Below, one piece after another: positions 26,026 to 36,256 of a stretch of 64,000 bases of DNA; position 1 is the first letter of the stretch; each line of letters begins with the position of its first letter. The DNA comes from Neurospora crassa OR74A (taxonomy: Eukaryota > Ascomycota > Sordariomycetes > Sordariales > Sordariaceae): NCBI RefSeq assembly GCF_000182925.2, contig NC_026503.1, positions 1,364,001 to 1,428,000 of the forward strand, given 5' to 3'. The notes under the pieces were generated by a model. The model had not been told where the DNA came from, did no database searches, and saw only the letters and a list, made by a program, of their open reading frames with translations. A program made the translations under genes and the position numbers.

Positions 26026-26119
26026 AGGAATTTGGCGGGCGGGAACATGGGTGTATCATTGGCCAGCCCGGTTCCACACCGCCGAAATATCTGGGCACAC
26101 AGTCGATTTATCCGGCCCG
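26026..26119. repeat. Right terminal inverted repeat
   Basis: Reverse complement of the left end, finishing in CCGGCCCG at 26112-26119, followed at once by CTACATCC. The outer 44 bases are identical to the left end. Confidence 0.9.
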
Positions 26120-26127
26120 CTACATCC
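26120..26127. repeat. Right target-site duplication, CTACATCC
   Basis: Exact copy of 22805-22812, directly after the right inverted repeat. Confidence 0.9.
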
Positions 26128-26264
26128 AATCGAACGGGCACTGTCACCCCTGACGGTCCACTGCAAGCAACGCTACCATCGAATAAACGTTATCGACAAC
26201 TGCAATCTCTCAGAGACCGGAGAGGTTCCCCAACCGGTCGGCAGTCGGCCAGTCATAGCAAAGA

Positions 26265-29200
26265 ATGGAGATGCTGGGGGTGGAGATCGGCGAGCCAGGG
26301 CCGTCAGTGCAAAGTGGACAGCCGGCAGCGGCTCTGCCAGACCCAGCAACTGCCCCTGCTAGAGCAGCCGCCCAGTCACCCACCCAATCCACTAACAGCA
26401 CGACCTCCACCAGGAGCGGCCCAGCCAGCTTGGCGAGGTCCAGGTCCAGCACGGCCGGCGCCAGCACCACCTGCAGCAGCCGGAGTTGGGGGGAGACGCA
26501 CTCGGGAGGCCCAGCCCAAGTCGAAAAGTTCCCCGACTTGCCCACCCACACCACTAGTCCCGAACATCAACAGCAGCCTCTCCATCATCATCCTCATCCT
26601 CATCATCGCCATCACCATCACCACCAGCCTGCGTCCGAGGCTGTGAGACGAGACGGCACCTGCGCCCACACTGCGGAAGGAACCCCAACCCCCCCAGCAG
26701 CACCAGCAGCACCAGCAACACCAACCCCCGTCCCCAGGCTCAATACCGACCACACCGAACTTGCAAGTCCCGGACCGCCGCCCGCCGCGTCTTGTCCTGC
26801 CATCGGCCGTCCTCCATCGCTTTCGATCCATTCGACTGCCTCGTCGTCCGATCACTCGAGTTCCCTATCAGACGGAGACTTGGTCTTTGATTCGCGTCGA
26901 TCATCCGTTGTCACCAGCGCCTCGACCGCATCCGCATACAACTACCCCCTATCTCCTTCCTGCCACCAGCCCGACTCCTCCCCGGAGCACCCGCTCACGC
27001 GCACTCGGCGGGACGCCAAACAATTGCATGCCGCCCGTTTAGAGCGCTCAGGCTCGATCAGCCTAGCTCTAGCCAGCACAAAGAGGGAAGCACCAAGCCC
27101 AGCACTCCGGAACCCGACCAGATTCCAGAGGGCTTCCTCCGAACCCACCCGCGCTCCAAAGCTAGTTACGGAGCAGCCAGCCGGCTTCACAAAGATGGCT
27201 TTCGCAGAGCAACAACAATGGATCACGGTCCAGCAAAAGACCTTTACCAAATGGCTAAACACCAAGATTGAGGTTCGCGGCCTCGAGGTCAAGGACCTGG
27301 TAAAAGACCTCAGCGATGCTGTACGTTATGGTTCTCCTTTGCCCCACTCACTAATCCAATGTTTCTTTCTGTTTCAAATCTGGCAGCTAACCCCTTTCCC
27401 ACGTCAACAGGTCATGCTTATCCATCTACTAGAATGTCTTTCTGGCGACTCACTTGGACGCTATGCCGCCAAACCGAAGCTCAGGGTCCAGCGTTTCGAG
27501 AACGCCAACCTTGCGCTAAACTTTATCAAATCACGAGGTATTCAGATGACAAACATAGGTGCCGAGGATATCGTGGATGGAAATCGAAAGATCATTCTAG
27601 GTCTCATCTGGACACTCATTCTGCGCTTCACCATCAACGACATCAACGAAGAAGGTATGACAGCCAAGGAGGGTCTGCTATTATGGTGTCAGCGCAAGAC
27701 AGCGTGCTATGACGAAGTGGACGTCCGTGATTTCAGCGGCAGCTGGAATGATGGTCTGGCCTTCTGCGCCCTTCTCGATATCCACCGCCCCGATCTGATC
27801 GACTACGACGCTCTCGACAAGTCGGACCATCGGGGAAACATGCAGCTGGCTTTTGATATCGCTCATGCTGAGATCGGTATCCCCAAGCTGCTCGATGTTG
27901 AGGATGTGTGCGACGTTGCCAAGCCCGATGAGCGTTCGTTGATGACCTATATCGCCTACTGGTTCCACGCCTTCTCACAGATGGAGAAGGTCGAGAATGC
28001 CGGCCGTCGTGTGGAGAAGTTCTTCAACAACATGCAAGGTGCCTGGGAGATGCAAAGCGCTTACGAGCGTAGAATGGCCGCTCTTCTCAAGGCTATCCGC
28101 GAGCAGGTCGTTTCTTGGAAGGGGTCAACCTTCGATGGCACCTATGCCGATGCTAAGGCGCAGGCGTTCCAGTTTGCATCATACAAGAAGGGTAAGAAGA
28201 GAGAGTGGGTAGCGGAGAAGAGCGATCTCGCAACATTACTCGGTAATATCAAGACAAAGTTGGCTACATACCGACTACGGCCGTATGACCCACCAGCACA
28301 TTTGAGGATGGAGGTGTTGGATGATGAATGGGGCAACTTGTCCAAGGCGGAGATGAGCCGGGGACAGTTGATCAACGAAACCATCAGAGAGTATGTATCT
28401 TTTGTTTCATTGTGTTTTCGCGCTGAAAGTTTGTTGGAACTGCCGCTAACACCCCTACAGCATCAAAGACGCCCTCCGAAAATCCTTTGCCGACAAAGCC
28501 AACGATTTCGCTCTTGCCCTCAACACCATGCAACTCGCCATCTCCGGGCTTGAAGGCGACGTAGAAGACCAGCTGCACCACGTCCGCAAGCTCTCCGAGA
28601 ACCTGCCTCCACTAGACGCTTACCTCAAGACCATCGAGGCCGTCGACCTCAAGTGCCAGGAAGCCAACATTGAAGAAAACGACTTCACAACCTACAGTTA
28701 CGACGAGCTCTGCTACGAGCTCTCCCTCGTCAAGTCCTCCGTCTCCAAGAAGCTTGCCTTCCTCGAGAACCAGATGGTGGCCCGCAACATGACCAACCTG
28801 ACGCCCATCCAGCTCGAGGAGTTCGAGTCCGTGTTCCGACACTTTGACCGGGACGACACCAACTCGCTGTCCGAGCTCGAATTCAGCGCCGCCCTGGCCT
28901 CTCTTGGCCTTGTCTTCTCCGAAGACGAAATGCACGAGTACTTCCTGTCTACCTCGAATGGCCGCGACCGCGTCACGTTCGAGCAGTTCATCCGCTTCAT
29001 GGTGGACGTGACCGAGGACCAGAACACGGCCGAGCAGGTGTTCCAGTCCTTCCGGGAAGTCGCCGACGGGAAACCCTACGTGACCGAAATGGACCTCCGC
29101 CACTCCTTGGTCCCCGACGAGGTGATCGAGAAACTCATCGAGATCATCCCGAAGCACACCGGCCCGGACATGCAGAGCGACCGCGGCATGGAGCAGTACG

Positions 29201-29508
29201 ATTACATTGCTTTTATGGAAAAGTTGATATCGGAACAGGAGGGTAGGGCGGCCAGCGCAAGTAGCAGAAGGAGCAGTAGGGCTAGTGGTGTAGCCGGTGG
29301 TGGTGGTGCGGCGGCGCCCGGGCAGATGCCAAACCACAGCCATAGCGCTTCGGTGGGAGGTAGTATCAGTCATAGTAGGCATAATAGCCATGCTAGTATC
29401 GGGGGCAAGTCGGTGCTCGGCGGGGGAGATAGTAGGAGTAATGGGCTGATGATGTCGCCCAAGAGCCCTGGGACTCCTGGGACGAACAAGCCGAATGGGT
29501 ATCATTAG
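26265..29508 (+). CDS. Alpha-actinin
   Basis: Actin cross-linker of cortical and septal actin rings. Three exons: 26265-27320, 27411-28390 and 28461-29508, giving 1,027 aa. Two calponin-homology domains begin with KTFTKWLNTK (about residue 325) and VMLIHLLECLSGD; the second includes WNDGLAFCALLDIHRPDLID. A short spectrin-like rod follows, then a pair of EF-hands (loop DRDDTNSLSELE near residue 809; the second loop looks too degenerate to bind calcium) and the calcium-insensitive C-terminal EF domain (YDYIAFMEKL). A Ser/Gly-rich tail ends the protein. The first 310 residues are Pro/Ser/Thr-rich with a His-rich patch and are unusual; the ATG at 27195 (MAFAEQQQWITVQ) would give a normal 717 aa protein. 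Intron 1 (90 nt) has no stop and keeps frame. Confidence 0.93.
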
Positions 29509-30617
29509 TAATGAAGTGATTGAATTCCCCTGTGCTCATCTACTTTTTCCCCTTCTTCTTCTTCTTCTTTTTCTCCTTCTTCTTCCTTTCTTGTTTACGT
29601 AATTCACTTTTCTTGGTGGTACTATATAGGTTTGGATCGAATGGGATGGATGAGCGATGGATGATGGATGATGTGTTATGGATGGATGGATGTGCGATGG
29701 ATAATGGATGGATGGATGAACAAGGAGACGGGATAGGATAGGATACTTTGGTGGGATGGGAGGAATAAGGGCGGACTTTTTCTATTGTCGGTCGGGTGGA
29801 CTTTTATATTTTTACTTCATCTTTTTTTTTTTGGGGACTGTGTTAGATAGGATTACATTACACTTAGTGATAGTTTTAAAAACCCAAAGCAAGCTTATGC
29901 AAGTATGAGCATAGCAGGGAAAGTCCGTCTCCATACGATTAGGTAGTGGGTTATCCGGGTTCTTTCTGATGTGCTCGCATTTTTGGTGAAGTTGAGGTCT
30001 GCTCAAATTTTTTTATTTTTTATTTCTTTTAAAGGAAATAACATAACTAACAGGTATGACATATGGCTTAAAATGCTCTAATAACACTCTCTGTTTGTCA
30101 TCTTCTTCACCGGCTTACATACATGCATGAACAGTGAGGGACAGTGTTTAAACTTTAGAGAACATACCAAGCCAGCCATATTAGCCCATAGCCACGGCTC
30201 CTCTTACTGGTGTCCATCATATGTGCCCATGTACACATGTACATATATCTCATGTCTAGTAATTACATTAATTCAAGGTCCCCAGAAAAAAAAGTTACAC
30301 CAGTTGTAAAGTATGGAAGTAGGTACACGCAGTTTAAAAAGGTTAAGTGTGCTAGGTTGCCCGGCGTTCACAGGTTCATATATGTGGCCGCGCGATTTTT
30401 TGTTTAGCTTGGAGGTTTTGGCCCATCGCCATATCCACGAATTCATGTCGGGGCGTGATATTCACGTGTTAGAGATAAGAAGGCGAGATGCTGCGATGGT
30501 CAACGCTGAGGGTGGTCTCCATTATGCCTTGTGGTGTTTTAGTCTTCCTCCTCCTCTTCTCTTTTTTTAGCTTCTTACAGTTTGCGTTTGCGGACTCCCC
30601 TCTGATGGAAAGTTTCT
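29509..30617. other. 3' intergenic region between convergent genes
   Basis: Alpha-actinin and the GT90 gene converge here. It holds pyrimidine-rich tracts near 29545-29590, imperfect ATGG repeats at about 29640-29725 and no gene. Confidence 0.7.
29640..29725. repeat. Imperfect ATGG/GGAT tandem repeat
   Basis: Repeated ATGGATGG words with interruptions, just after the alpha-actinin stop codon and probably in its 3' untranslated region. Confidence 0.75.
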
Positions 30618-32546
30618 TCATGGAAGGAAGCCGATGTTCTCTCTGTTATCGTCAATAACACGGCCGTATCTGTTATCCAAACGTTAGCATGCCATCCAAC
30701 CAACCTCACAGATAAAAGGGGGGACAGAAAGCACTTACTCCAGAAGTAACCTAAAGAACCACGCCTCCATATCCTCATGTCTCAACACCTTATTCGCCCA
30801 CTCCCTCCCCTGAATCGCCACGCGCTCGGCCTCCTTCGTCCCCTGACTAACTGTCGCGCTCTCCTCGCTGAAGAACCGGACCGTCTCCAACCAGTCCTCT
30901 CCCTGCGTGCTCAGCGGGATGAAGTGCGCCCACGGCTTCAGCCACTCATAATGCCACTCCCTGAAAATGGCCCACTTGTACACCAGACTCCTGCTCTTGA
31001 GGAACGCATAAAACCGACCGGAAAACGCATTTCCGTCAATGTCCAGCACATGCTTGTACTTGAACGCATCCACCTGCTCGGCGTACGACTTGACCTCGAA
31101 GAATTCACGCTGCGCGTCGCAGTCGCCCGGGTCGCACTGGCCGATGTGCGAGAAGAACACGTTGATAATATCGCGGTAGTCGGACCGCGATACCTCGTTG
31201 ACCACCCAATCCGGGTTCTGCTCGTTCTTGCCCTTGTTCACCAGCACTTTCGCGGTGTCGCGCTCGTTGATCTTCTGCACGAAGCGCTGACGATGCTGGC
31301 GCCGCCACCCCCCGTTGCGCGAGAAGCCGCCGGTGGTGGAACCGCGCCAGTACAGCTGGTTGGCCTTGTCGTCCCAGAGCGGGTCCTTGCCTTCTTCGTA
31401 GGGGACCTTTTCGTACCAGTACCAGGGGGAAGGGTACAAAATGTCGGCGTACGAGGAAATCTTGCTCTGCGAGAAGATGGGGAAGAGATCGTGCACGACG
31501 TTGTAAGCGTTGGGGCGGTCGAAGAAGCCGAAGGTGGTGGAGAGCGAGGGCGAGAGACAGACGTCCGACATGGCAGTCCAGTTGTATACGAAGCCGAGCT
31601 CGCCCAGGCCGAACTGGCCGACGTCGTCGAGCCGCTGGGGCTTGTCGGCGCCTTCTTCGTCGATGAGGCGAGCAGGACTGTCGGCCGGGCAGCTCATGCG
31701 CGAGTGCGTCCATGTGGGCTGGTGGGCGAATACGTTGAACCGGGTGAACTTTTCCTCGGAGAAGCTGCCGGTAGGACTGAGTCCGCCGTCGGGATCGCGG
31801 GTGAAGTCGTTTCGGTAGGCAGACCCCTTGTTCGCCGCGGGCATGTTGACGTTCTTCGCCCGCCCAACCAGCCGCGCCATGTCCTCAGCGGGAACGACGA
31901 CGCGCGGCTCGTCGTGGATGTTGAAAGCCAGGTCCATATCCGGTAGCCACTGCTTAAACTTCTTCATCATGCCCTTGGTCGCCTCGACCTGCCACTCCTG
32001 TCCGCCACGGACGTAGACGATCTCGCCGTCACGGATCTGGAGGCCAATAAGGGCGTTTCCGTCGAATCCCAGGGCTTCCTTAGCGCGCATGCGGATGGTT
32101 CTTGGCGAGAGTCCCCAAAAGGGGGTGATGAGTTCGTGGATCATGTCGAATTCGTCGACGAGCTGGACATCATGTTCCTTGGCGAAAGCCCACCACTTGT
32201 CAAAGTTGGGGGGTGGGGGCAGTCCGTACCGCCTGCGGTACTCCTTAACGGCTTCCTTGAGGGTACGAGACTGACGGGTCTTGGTAGCTTCGAGATCGCG
32301 CTCGGCGTCGATGGTCAAATGCCATATTGGGTGGGAACCTTTCGGGGCTGGTTTGGGAGGTCGGATCGCGGCCGGTTTGGACTTGAAGTCAATGTTGTGG
32401 TGCGGGAGATGGTGGGCGCCATTCTGGTAAGAGTCTTTCAACCTCTGTTGCCCTTGGCTGAGGGTCGAGGAGGAGGTGAAGAGCGAGTAGATGCAGAAGA
32501 AGATAAAGACGGTTCCCACCAGGATCAAGAGCTGGCGGGACCGCAT
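30618..32546 (-). CDS. CAP10-like glycosyltransferase, family GT90
   Basis: Type II membrane protein of the secretory pathway, related to Cryptococcus Cap10 and fungal beta-xylosyltransferase-like proteins; the sugar donor and acceptor here are not known. Residues about 6-24 (LLILVGTVFIFFCIYSLFT) form a single signal anchor after a short basic tail. The luminal GT90 (CAP10/DUF821) domain has SKISSYADILYPSPWYW, the hallmark QLYWRGSTTGG near residue 395, and YKHVLDIDGNAFSGRFY. Two exons: 32546-30739 and 30669-30618. The short second exon is inferred from a clean donor (GTAAGT at 30738), a CTAAC branch point and family continuity: reading LLLE on into YGRVIDDNRENIGFLP fits fungal GT90 C-termini, giving 619 aa. 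Without splicing the protein would stop at 603 aa. Confidence 0.93.
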
Positions 32547-33681
32547 CGTGTCAGTATTAAGTAGGGTAGGTCGGTCGGTCGGTCGGTCGGTCGGTCGTTA
32601 CGTGGCGTAGCTTGCTCTTCCCATCGGCTATGCTCGTCCAAATTCTTTACTGCCGATGTTGCTGGTGTAGAGATGGAGGTTCGAACTCCAAATTAGAATA
32701 CCGAGGGGGAGACTTCTGAAGCTTCGTAGCGCCCTCTTTCAACAAGCGACAAGTCGGTCACAAAAAAATTGGAACTAAAGTGTTTATCGTTGTCTGTGAC
32801 AGTGGTGTTGAGCTGCCCAATTGCCCGCGGTTGGCATTGCCGCGGACGAACAGTGATATGGCTTGGCTCTGTAGGGTAAACCCAAAGCTCAAGAAATTGG
32901 TTGGTTCGGAAAAAAAAAAGAAAAAGAAGAAAACAAGAAAAGAAAAAACCACGAGAAGCGGAAGAGTGGCCTGTCACAGCATCTGGAAAGTGTCCTCTTC
33001 CACACGGATTAAACTGCACCTGAAGAATGAAGATCCCCGAAGTGCCTGTGTGCCTGTTTCCTGTCCGTTTCCTAATTTTGGAGTACATAACCGAGGTGAC
33101 CCAGGTACCCCAAGATGGACATCTAAACGAAGTGGCGTACTTGATGCGGGCGTCAGGGGCCAAGGAGGGGCGGGCGGTGGGTTAGCCTTAACTACGGGTA
33201 CCTGACCAGACTCGGGCGGTGTCTAGAATCAGCAGGGATCTGCATCTCCAGGCCAGCGCAAGCTCCACGGCTTCAGGGGCAGTGTTACGCGTCGCCTTGA
33301 TGCCCGGTGCTGGTTGAACATGAAGCAATTCCCATGTCAACGTGGTGCGGCTGCCAAACACACTGACGGCAATCCACTCTTCTCAGCTTCGTGGTTTCTC
33401 CTGTCCGAAACTTCATCCAGCTGCTTAACATACACTCAGTTTTACCACGTCGCTTTCATCTACACGTCAGGTTCATTTCATCACATCACTCGATTTTGAC
33501 ATCAGGTTGAACGGAGATTGGTGGAGGAACCAGCTCTTCAATTTTTGAGGTGGGTTATATGCTGCAACATTACTTGCAGAGACCAGACAGAGGTATCATC
33601 CTCCCATCGACTTCCCCAACACCCAAAGCGTGGCTTGCTAGAGATCCTCCTCATTCCCGACTTTAAGCGAGAAACATCCGC
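32547..33681. other. Intergenic, GT90 promoter side
   Basis: Holds the GT90 leader with a GGTC repeat and then the 3' side of the uS8 gene. Frames present are short or of low complexity. A GGTTCGAACTCC word near 32676 resembles a tRNA B box but has no tRNA around it. Confidence 0.6.
32569..32597. repeat. GGTC tetranucleotide repeat
   Basis: About seven GGTC units 23 bases upstream of the GT90 start codon, so probably inside its 5' leader as GACC units. Confidence 0.9.
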
Positions 33682-34346
33682 TTAGTAGAAGAAGCCGATG
33701 ATCTTGCCGGAGACGTGCTTGCGACGGGCCTCCTCGTGGTCCATGATACCAGCAGAGGTGGTGAGGATGACGTAGCCGAACTGACGGGCGGGAAGGAGCT
33801 TGACAACCCACTTCTCGAGCTCAGCGAGGCGGACGTTGTAGCGGGGAGAGATGACACCGCACTTGTTCATGCGGCCGTTGAGCTGGACAACGATCTTGCC
33901 GGAGCGGTGGTCATCGACCTCCTCGAACTCGCCGATGTAGCCTGAAGGACAAAAATGTCAGTGAAATGTCGCGACAGTTTAAACATTAGATATCATTGGT
34001 GACTCCAGTAACGTGTAAGACTCTCGCATTTGATATATCGGCGACTTAAAAGACTAAGATCGTGGAGCGTAGTGAGACCTCGGCCTAGTTATACGCCGAA
34101 TGGTGTGGTGAATATGGAAGTGACGGGGGGGATGTTCGATTGCGAGTCTGTCCACGGTTCCCTTCGTCGTTTGCCAATGATATCTGACAGTCGGGTTTGC
34201 GATTCGAACATACCGTGCTTCTGCATGACCTGGAGGAACTTGATGATGACCTTGGAAGAAGGGCGGATCAAGACCTGGCGCTTGCCGGCCTTCTCGGCGT
34301 TGTTGATGCTGTTGAGGGCATCGTGGAGAACGGAAGTGCGGACCAT
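33682..34346 (-). CDS. rps22: 40S ribosomal protein uS8 (S22/S15a)
   Basis: Small-subunit protein binding the central domain of 18S rRNA. Exons 34346-34214 and 33941-33682 give 130 aa, the family's exact usual length. Exon 1 encodes [20 protein letters not shown] and [20 protein letters not shown]; exon 2 continues [20 protein letters not shown] and ends with [20 protein letters not shown] then FY. The 272 nt intron has a GTATGT donor and splits the Gly codon in HGYIGEF. It faces the eS12 gene across a 743 bp shared upstream region, which suggests common control of the two ribosomal genes. Confidence 0.98.
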
Positions 34347-35089
34347 CTTGACGGTTTGTTTGAGGAGATTCTCAAATCGGGAATGGGATCAGAGGTATCT
34401 GCCAGATCCATGCATGTTAGCCTTCGAGGCCCCGTGAGCATGGAGAGTGCCCTCTGGAACAACGCAGTAAAGGTGTCCCAAGGGTTCTGCCCGCTCAGTT
34501 GCCGACGAGGAGAAGCGTATCAGTGGTCGTCGACTTTCACCATCGCGAGCTGATTGCTTTCCTGGGCCTTTGCGAAGGGCATTATCCTGTTGTCGAGGAC
34601 ATTCTCCGGCGTCGTAGTAGTTTCACATACCTCGGTGATGGGCTTGATGCTGAGAGGACGGACAAGCTAGCAGGTGAGAGGGGAAGAAGCCGTCAAGGTC
34701 GCGATGGTCTTTTGTTGGAAAATTTCGAGCGGGCGGGTGGATTCTGTGGTGGTGGTCTGTGCTTTGTCATGCAAAAAGTGCCCCGTGCGAATGCCCTAAC
34801 GCCGAGTAGCTGGGCTACTCTTGGCGCTCGTCGGCCCGGCAGAGGTGCCCTTCAGGCGCATCACACAAAATTTCGGAATTTTGGAGCGACGGTTTCGCGC
34901 TGGCGGTCGGCGTGGTGTGGGGAGGTGGTCGGTGCGCGCACATAATTTCTGTCCAGAGCTTTTTGCTCTTCGCGGAAAGACGAGACTCGCAGGCCCCTCT
35001 CGCTTCCCCCGATCACCACCCATTGAAATACTTTCTCCATTAACTCTTCGAGGATCGTATCCGACAACAACCCCAAGCAAATCGCCAAG
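34347..35089. promoter_or_regulatory. Shared divergent promoter of uS8 and eS12 genes
   Basis: 743 bp between the two start codons. It contains CCCTAA at 34794-34799, which matches the core of the Tbf1/telomere-type site (ARCCCTAA) used at ribosomal protein promoters in many ascomycetes. That this site works here is inference. No other coding frame is convincing. Confidence 0.6.
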
Positions 35090-35880
35090 ATGGTGAGACA
35101 CCCGTCCCGTCCCCTACGTGCGAGCTGAAGTGTCGCCGTCGCGACCGTCGATTCGATATCCTAGAACCGATTACATCTCGAAAGAAGAAGCATGACGAAC
35201 TAGGCATACTCGACATCGACGGCGCCGAACGCCCCGACATCTTCAGTGCGACACGACCCGATTACAATGAGGAAGCAAAAGAACACTCCCGCTAACATGG
35301 TCTTTTTGTGGAATTGTAGTCGGACGTAGAAGAGAACACTGTCCCCGCCTCCGAGGAGGTTGAGGTTTCCGCCGATGCTGCCCCCAAGGGCCAGATGAGC
35401 GTCCTTGATGCCCTCAAGGGTGTTCTCAAGATCTCCCTCATGCACGACGGTCTTGCCCGCGGTCTCCGTGAGGCCTCCAAGGCCCTCGACCGCCGTGAGG
35501 CTCACATGTGCGTCCTCAACGAGTCCTGCGAGGAGGAGGCCTACAAGAAGCTCGTCATTGCTCTTTGCTCCGAGCACAAGATCCCCCTCATCAAGGTTCC
35601 CGATGGCAAGCAGCTCGGCGAGTGGGCTGGTCTCTGTGAGTACACCTGTTAATCGAACAACATATCTTGGGGCGATCTCGCTGACTGTGCTACTAGGCGT
35701 CCTTGACCGTGAGGGTAACGCCCGCAAGGTCGTCAACTGCTCTTGCGTCGTTGTCAAGAACTGGGGTGAGATGTCCTCCGAGCGTGAGGTAAGAATTATA
35801 CCCGAGTCTGCTGTTTAGCCACAGTGTACTGACAAACGACACTACAGATCCTCCTCAACTACTTCCAGACCGAGCAGTAA
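35090..35880 (+). CDS. rps12: 40S ribosomal protein eS12
   Basis: Small-subunit beak protein. Four exons: 35090-35092 (the ATG alone), 35320-35635, 35697-35788 and 35848-35880, giving 147 aa. The first coding exon is just the start codon, followed by GTGAGA. Exon 2 reads [15 protein letters not shown], then [20 protein letters not shown] and [19 protein letters not shown]. Exon 3 gives [20 protein letters not shown] across the junction, and exon 4 ends [10 protein letters not shown]. Every junction restores the family sequence. A split right after the start codon is common in fungal ribosomal protein genes. Confidence 0.97.
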
Positions 35881-36256
35881 ATTGGCGATTCGCATCTTGG
35901 CGAGGCGGAACACCTAGGGATGGACAGGCTGTAGACGCGTCCCAGACATTGGCTCTAACAAGCCCTGTGTCTGGTTGGACGTACGCTTGGGTAGACCTTA
36001 CCGACTGGCACAAATGCTTAGAGCAGGCCTTAACTGGCTTCCCTGCAAGGGGCAATAAACAACGTAAAAGGTCCAAAAACTGCTGGCCAATTCTTGAAGT
36101 GACTCTGTATGAATCGCGTTGTCATGCGTGAAATCCTGCAATTTGTATGCCATTGTCAATGGCGTCACAAGCCCATGGGAAGAGCAAGGACTTGTTCTCC
36201 AAATGGGGAATGGAAAAGGGGACTAACACCCAAAGGTTGTAGTATGCATTCTTATA
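35881..36256. other. Short 3' intergenic stretch between convergent genes
   Basis: The eS12 and parvulin genes end toward each other here. I see no further gene or clear repeat. Confidence 0.7.

Larger units (their letters stand above)
22813..26119 (+). mobile_element. RIP-mutated DNA transposon, Mutator-like (Hop-like) form
   Basis: A 3,307 bp element bounded by long inverted repeats starting CGGGCCGGATAAATCGAC and by an 8 bp target duplication CTACATCC. Size, roughly 100 bp ends and 8-9 bp duplication fit Mutator-like elements, notably Hop of Fusarium oxysporum (about 3.3 kb, 99 bp ends, 9 bp duplication, from memory). hAT elements also make 8 bp duplications but have short ends. The interior is strongly AT-rich with TpA in place of CpA/TpG: in the 60 bases from 23941 I count twelve TpA, one CpA and no TpG, while CpC and CpG runs survive (for example near 25420). 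This is the RIP pattern. A former coding frame seems to start at ATG 23062 (MPKVIDLTTSSLAGSPIL) and is then broken by many stops. The transposase family is inferred from structure only. Confidence 0.85.

Noticed and set aside
30777-31946. 389-codon plus-strand frame
   Set aside because: Antisense shadow of the GT90 gene with no motif of its own.
32600-32700. B-box-like GGTTCGAACTCC before the GT90 gene
   Set aside because: No A box and no acceptor stem in the 80 bases upstream.
33942-34213. Possible box C/D snoRNA in the uS8 intron (ATGATAT and CTGA words)
   Set aside because: The C box is imperfect, the boxes are too close and no terminal stem is seen.
35093-35319. Possible snoRNA in the first eS12 intron
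   Set aside because: No C box and no paired ends.
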